Shown here one piece after another: positions 13,996-17,339 of a stretch of 17,339 bases of DNA; position 1 is the first letter of the stretch, and every line of letters starts with the position of its first letter. Position numbers and translations under genes: made by a program. A model generated the notes under the pieces. The model searched no databases. It saw nothing but the letters and a program-made list of their open reading frames with translations, and was not told where the DNA came from. Origin of the DNA: Gammaproteobacteria bacterium (GTDB lineage Bacteria; Pseudomonadota; Gammaproteobacteria; UWMA-0217); the NCBI GenBank assembly GCA_027031685.1, contig JALVPS010000136.1:1-17339 (forward strand), given 5' to 3'.

Positions 13996-14820
13996 ATGGC
14001 AACCAAGAAATCCAAACCCACCTCGCCCGGGCGCCGTTTCCGGGTCGTGGTCGAGGCGCCCCACCTGCACAAGGGCGGGCCCTACGAGCCGCTGGTCGAG
14101 AAGAAGACCAAGACCGGCGGGCGCAACAACGCCGGTCGCATCTCCGTGCGCCACCACGGCGGTGGGCACAAGCAGCGCTACCGGGTCATCGACTTCAAGC
14201 GCACCAAGGACGGCGTGCCGGCCCGGGTGGAGCGCATCGAGTACGATCCCAATCGCAGCGCGCACATCGCCCTGCTGCTGTACCGCGATGGCGAGCGCCG
14301 CTACATCATCGCGCCGGACAAGATCGCCGTGGGCGACGAGATCGTCTCCGGCGTGAACGCGCCCATCAAGCCGGGCAACGCCATGCCGCTGCGCTCCATT
14401 CCGGTGGGCACGGTGGTGCACTGCGTGGAAATGAAGCCGGGCAAGGGCGCCCAGCTGGCGCGCAGCGCCGGCACCTCCGCGCAGCTGGTGGCCCGGGAGG
14501 GAGCCTATGCCACGCTGCGCCTGCGCTCCGGCGAGATGCGCAAGGTGCCGGCCGAGTGCCGCGCCACCATCGGCGTGGTCTCCAATGGCGAGCACAATCT
14601 GGAGAAGCTCGGCAAGGCGGGCGCCAGACGCTGGCGTGGCGTGCGCCCCACCGTCCGCGGGGTGGCCATGAACCCGGTCGATCACCCGCACGGCGGCGGC
14701 GAGGGCCGCACCTCCGGCGGGCGTCACCCGGTGTCACCCTGGGGTATGCCCACCAAGGGTTTCAAGACGCGCAAGAACAAGCGCACGGACCATCTCATCG
14801 TGCGCCGGCGCAAGAAGTGA
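13996..14820 (+). CDS. rplB: 50S ribosomal protein L2
   Basis: L2 is one of the most conserved 50S proteins. It is needed for subunit joining and for an active peptidyl transferase centre. It has 274 residues against 273 in E. coli. It starts MATKKSKPTSPGRRF and contains GGRNNAGRISVRHHGGGHKQ, AIKPGNAMPLRSIPVGTVVH and MNPVDHPHGGGEGR. H230 in the last segment matches the key E. coli histidine H229. The C-terminus is basic, NKRTDHLIVRRRKK. A TTG at 13978 in the same frame adds six non-family residues and is rejected in favour of ATG 13996. The Shine-Dalgarno sequence is weak, GAGG about 12 bases upstream or ACGAGA nearer, which suggests coupling to rplW. Confidence 0.98.
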   Translation: MATKKSKPTSPGRRFRVVVEAPHLHKGGPYEPLVEKKTKTGGRNNAGRISVRHHGGGHKQRYRVIDFKRTKDGVPARVERIEYDPNRSAHIALLLYRDGERRYIIAPDKIAVGDEIVSGVNAPIKPGNAMPLRSIPVGTVVHCVEMKPGKGAQLARSAGTSAQLVAREGAYATLRLRSGEMRKVPAECRATIGVVSNGEHNLEKLGKAGARRWRGVRPTVRGVAMNPVDHPHGGGEGRTSGGRHPVSPWGMPTKGFKTRKNKRTDHLIVRRRKK

Positions 14821-14836
14821 TTAAACGAGGAATGTC

Positions 14837-15112
14837 ATGCCACGTTCACTGATCAAAGGGCCATTCGTCGATCATCACCTGATGGCGAAGGTCATGACTG
14901 CGGTAAAGAACAACGACAAGCGTCCCATCAAGACCTGGTCGCGCCGCTCCATGATCACGCCCGAAATGGTGGGCCTGACCATCGCCGTGCACAACGGGCG
15001 TCAGCACGTGCCCGTGCTCATCAATGAGAACATGGTGGGGCACAAGCTGGGCGAGTTTGCCCTGACGCGCACGTTCCGTGGTCATGCCGCCGACAAGAAG
15101 GCCAAGCGGTAG
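14837..15112 (+). CDS. rpsS: 30S ribosomal protein S19
   Basis: S19 forms part of the 30S head with S13 and contacts the inter-subunit bridges. It has 91 residues against 92 in E. coli. It starts MPRSLIKGPFVDHHL and contains KTWSRRSMITPEMVGLTIAV, NGRQHVPVLI and GHKLGEFALTRTF. The ribosome site GAGGA is at 14827-14831, five bases before the ATG. The stop TAG supplies the first bases of the rplV ribosome site. Confidence 0.98.
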   Translation: MPRSLIKGPFVDHHLMAKVMTAVKNNDKRPIKTWSRRSMITPEMVGLTIAVHNGRQHVPVLINENMVGHKLGEFALTRTFRGHAADKKAKR

Positions 15113-15120
15113 GAGACGAG

Positions 15121-15453
15121 ATGGAAGTTTCAGCCAAGTTGCGCGGTGCGCGCATCTCTCCCCAGAAGTGTCGCCTGGTGGCGGATCAGATTCGCGGCCT
15201 GCCGGTGGAGAAGGCCCTCCAGATATTGGCTTTCAGCCCCAAGAAGGGTGCCCGCATCGTCAAGAAGGTGCTCGAGTCGGCCATTGCCAACGCCGAGCAC
15301 AACGAGGGCGCGGATGTGGACGAGCTGTATGTGTCCACCATCTATGTGGACCAGGGGCCGGTCTACAAGCGCATCATGCCGCGCGCCAAGGGGCGGGCCA
15401 ACCGCATTCTGAAGCGGACCAGTCACATCACGGTCTGCGTCAAAGAGCAATAA
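15121..15453 (+). CDS. rplV: 50S ribosomal protein L22
   Basis: L22 contacts all 23S rRNA domains, and its extended hairpin helps form the constriction of the exit tunnel. It has 110 residues, as in E. coli. The N-terminal AKLRGARISPQKCRLVADQIRG is family-typical. The hairpin region around GPVYKRIMPRAKGRANRI shows no deletion of the kind that gives erythromycin resistance. AGGAG at 15111-15115 overlaps the rpsS stop and sits five bases before the ATG. rpsC follows after 10 bases. Confidence 0.98.
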   Translation: MEVSAKLRGARISPQKCRLVADQIRGLPVEKALQILAFSPKKGARIVKKVLESAIANAEHNEGADVDELYVSTIYVDQGPVYKRIMPRAKGRANRILKRTSHITVCVKEQ

Positions 15454-15463
15454 GGGTCGACGC

Positions 15464-16153
15464 ATGGGACAGAAAGTACATCCGATCGGGTTCCGGCTGG
15501 GGGTCTCCACCGACTGGTCCTCCAAGTGGTATGCGGAAAAGGGTCAGTACGCCAAGCTGCTGCTGAACGACATCGAGATTCGCGATTACCTGAAGAAGCG
15601 CCTGGCCTCGGCCTCGGTGAGCCGCATCCACATTTCGCGCTCCGCCAACAATGCCCTGATCACCATCAGCACGGCGCGGCCCGGTATCGTCATTGGCAAG
15701 AAGGGAGAGGATATCGAGGCCCTGCGCCGTGACGTGGCCCAGCGGATGGGGCTGGCCCTGCAGAACCTGAAGATCAATATCGAGGAGATCCGCAAGCCGG
15801 AAATCGAAGCGCAGCTGGTGGCCGAGAGCATCGCCAACCAGCTCGAACGCCGCATCATGTTTCGCCGCGCCATGAAGCGCGCCGTGGGTAATGCCATGCG
15901 TCTGGGCGCGCTGGGTATCCGGGTCAACGTGGCCGGGCGCCTGAACGGCGCGGAGATTGCCCGTTCCGAGTGGTATCGGGAAGGCCGGGTGCCGCTGCAC
16001 ACCCTGCGCGCCGACATCGATTATGGCTTTGCCGAGGCCAAGACGACCTACGGCATTATCGGTATCAAGGTGTGGATCTTCAAGGGCGAGGTCTTCGACC
16101 TCGAGAGCAAGACGTCCGGCCAGGCCAAGCCTGCGGGCAAGGGCGGCAAGTGA
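15464..16153 (+). CDS. rpsC: 30S ribosomal protein S3
   Basis: S3 lies at the mRNA entry channel and contributes to helicase activity on structured mRNA. It has 229 residues against 233 in E. coli. It begins MGQKVHPIGFRLGV. The KH domain carries the GxxG-type loop in IVIGKKGEDIEALR, and the C-terminal domain has RAMKRAVGNAMRLGALGIRV and WIFKGEVF. The tail is Gly/Lys-rich. AAGGG at 15452-15456 overlaps the rplV stop, seven bases before the ATG. Confidence 0.98.
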   Translation: MGQKVHPIGFRLGVSTDWSSKWYAEKGQYAKLLLNDIEIRDYLKKRLASASVSRIHISRSANNALITISTARPGIVIGKKGEDIEALRRDVAQRMGLALQNLKINIEEIRKPEIEAQLVAESIANQLERRIMFRRAMKRAVGNAMRLGALGIRVNVAGRLNGAEIARSEWYREGRVPLHTLRADIDYGFAEAKTTYGIIGIKVWIFKGEVFDLESKTSGQAKPAGKGGK

Positions 16154-16162
16154 GGAAGCGAC

Positions 16163-16576
16163 ATGTTGCAGCCTAAACGAACCAAATTCCGCAAACAGCA
16201 GAAGGGCCGTAATCGGGGCCTGGCCCTGCGGGGCAACCGCGTGAGTTTCGGAGAATACGGTCTCAAGGCCCTGGAGCGTGGCCGCATCACGGCGCGTCAG
16301 ATCGAGGCGGCCCGGCGCGCCATGACCCGTCACGTCAAGCGGCAGGGGAAGATCTGGATTCGCATTTTCCCTGATGTGCCGGTGACCAAGAAACCGCTGG
16401 AAGTGCGGATGGGCAAGGGCAAGGGCAACGTGGAGTACTGGGTGTGCAAGGTCCAGCCCGGCCGCGTGCTGTACGAGATGGAGGGGGTCGACGAGGAGAC
16501 CGCCCGTGAGGCCTTCCGTCTGGCTGCCGCCAAACTGCCCGTGAAGACCACATTCGTAACCAGGCAGGTGATGTGA
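16163..16576 (+). CDS. rplP: 50S ribosomal protein L16
   Basis: L16 is a late-assembly 50S protein near the A-site tRNA elbow. It has 137 residues against 136 in E. coli. It starts MLQPKRTKFRKQQKGRNRG and includes ARQIEAARRAMTRHVKRQGK and VRMGKGKGNVEYW. R82 in this last motif corresponds to the arginine (R81) hydroxylated in E. coli. GAGGA at 16152-16156 overlaps the rpsC stop. The stop TGA overlaps the rpmC ATG by one base (TGATG). Confidence 0.98.
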   Translation: MLQPKRTKFRKQQKGRNRGLALRGNRVSFGEYGLKALERGRITARQIEAARRAMTRHVKRQGKIWIRIFPDVPVTKKPLEVRMGKGKGNVEYWVCKVQPGRVLYEMEGVDEETAREAFRLAAAKLPVKTTFVTRQVM

Positions 16577-16779
16577 TGAAGGCATCCGAATTGCGCGCCA
16601 AGAGCGTCGCCGAATTGCAGGAGGAGCTGATCGCCCTGAAGAAGGAGCAGTTCAACCTGCGCATGCAGCAGGGCGCCGGACAGGGCGTGCGGCCGCACCA
16701 GTTCAGCCAGGTACGCCGCAACATTGCCAGGGTGAAGACCATCATCCGTGAGAAAGCGCTTCAGGGTGAGAGCAAATGA
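16576..16779 (+). CDS. rpmC: 50S ribosomal protein L29
   Basis: L29 is a small two-helix protein next to L23 at the tunnel exit. It has 67 residues against 63 in E. coli, with MKASELRAKSVAELQEEL, the conserved EQFNLRMQ and a C-terminal QVRRNIARVKTIIREK. I chose ATG 16576, which overlaps the rplP stop and gives the family N-terminus MKA; a GTG at 16573 would add one Met. AGGTGA at 16566-16571 is the likely ribosome site. It overlaps rpsQ by four bases (ATGA). Confidence 0.96.
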   Translation: MKASELRAKSVAELQEELIALKKEQFNLRMQQGAGQGVRPHQFSQVRRNIARVKTIIREKALQGESK

Positions 16780-17024
16780 GCGAGACGAGCAAGCTGGAAA
16801 GAACCATTGTCGGTCGTGTCATCAGTGACAAGATGGACAAGACCGTGACCGTTCTCGTGGAGCGCAAGGTGAAGCACCCGCTGTACGGCAAGTTCATCAA
16901 GCGGTCCACCAAGTTCCACGTGCACGACGAGGGCAACGTGGCCAAGGAAGGGGACACGGTGATGATCAAGGCCTGCCGACCCATGTCCAAGACCAAGTGC
17001 TGGAGCCTCGTCAAGGTGCTCTGA
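16776..17024 (+). CDS. rpsQ: 30S ribosomal protein S17
   Basis: S17 is an early-binding OB-fold protein in the 30S body. It has 82 residues against 84 in E. coli. It contains TIVGRVISDKMDKTVTVLVERK, HPLYGKFIKRSTKFHVHDE and GDTVMIKACRPMSKTK, all typical. ATG 16776 overlaps the rpmC stop, with AGGGTGA at 16763-16769. A 45-base gap (17025-17069) separates it from rplN, the longest gap after rplC; I see no clear promoter or terminator in it. Confidence 0.98.
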   Translation: MSETSKLERTIVGRVISDKMDKTVTVLVERKVKHPLYGKFIKRSTKFHVHDEGNVAKEGDTVMIKACRPMSKTKCWSLVKVL

Positions 17025-17069
17025 CGTCCGGCTGGCCTGGCGTAGCGAACAAACTGAGTGAGATAGAAG

Positions 17070-17339
17070 ATGATTCAAATGCAAACCATGCTGGACGTGG
17101 CCGACAACAGCGGGGCCAAGAAAGTCCAGTGCATCAAGGTGCTGGGTGGCTCGCACAGGCGTTATGCCGGGATCGGTGACATCATCAAGGTGAGCGTGAA
17201 AGAGGCCATTCCGCGTGGCAAGGTGAGGAAGGGGGATGTGTACAACGCGGTGGTGGTGCGCACCGCCAAGGGCGTGCGGCGCCCCGATGGCTCGCTGATC
17301 CGCTTCGACCGCAATGCCGCGGTGTTGTTGAACAACCAG
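17070..17339 (+). CDS. rplN: 50S ribosomal protein L14, 3'-truncated by the window edge
   Basis: L14 sits at the 50S interface near bridge B8 and is the binding site of the silencing factor RsfS. Ninety codons are present and the frame is still open at the last base; the E. coli protein is 123 residues. The sequence MIQMQTMLDVADNSGAKKV, CIKVLGGSHRRYAG, KEAIPRGKVRKGDV and GVRRPDGSLIRFD match the family. ATG 17070 aligns with the E. coli start MIQEQTML; the in-frame ATGs at 17079 and 17088 are internal. The ribosome site is weak, GTGAG at 17058-17062. The usual next genes, rplX and rplE, would lie beyond the window. Confidence 0.97.
   Translation, partial: MIQMQTMLDVADNSGAKKVQCIKVLGGSHRRYAGIGDIIKVSVKEAIPRGKVRKGDVYNAVVVRTAKGVRRPDGSLIRFDRNAAVLLNNQ

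Overview
The window is an uninterrupted, entirely plus-strand block of RNA polymerase, translation-factor and ribosomal-protein genes. The order is rpoB (3' part), rpoC, rpsL, rpsG, fusA, tuf, rpsJ, rplC, rplD, rplW, rplB, rpsS, rplV, rpsC, rplP, rpmC, rpsQ and rplN (5' part). It looks like a GC-rich gammaproteobacterium. RpoC keeps E. coli residue numbering at every metal site checked. Both large subunits carry the lineage inserts SI2 (in RpoB) and SI3 (in RpoC). Codon third positions are mostly C or G. A relative of the Chromatiales/Ectothiorhodospiraceae is plausible, but the order is inference and was not tested.

Layout. Bases 1-7642 are the end of the beta operon (rpoB, rpoC). Bases 7643-7794 are a 152-base regulatory gap with a near-consensus sigma70 promoter, a dyad over its -35 box and a 5'-leader hairpin. 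Bases 7795-11984 are the str operon (S12, S7, EF-G, EF-Tu). Bases 11994-17339 are the S10 operon, broken only by a structured 139-base gap between rpsJ and rplC. All other junctions are 49 bases or less, and several genes overlap by 1 or 4 bases (rplC/rplD, rplD/rplW, rplP/rpmC, rpmC/rpsQ). No stretch over 300 bases lacks a gene. No tRNA, rRNA, mobile element or CRISPR array was seen.

Together the genes make the catalytic core of RNA polymerase, the two GTPases of elongation, and proteins of both ribosomal subunits, so the cluster should be transcribed strongly and under growth-rate control.

I found no novel enzyme or defence system; this is core housekeeping DNA. The interest is regulatory. 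The long rpsL-rpsG spacer that S7 uses as an operator in E. coli is absent (13 bases here). There is no room for an L4-type leader before rpsJ (9 bases). A hairpin-rich gap with a possible promoter sits before rplC instead. The tuf gene has codon use clearly unlike its neighbours.
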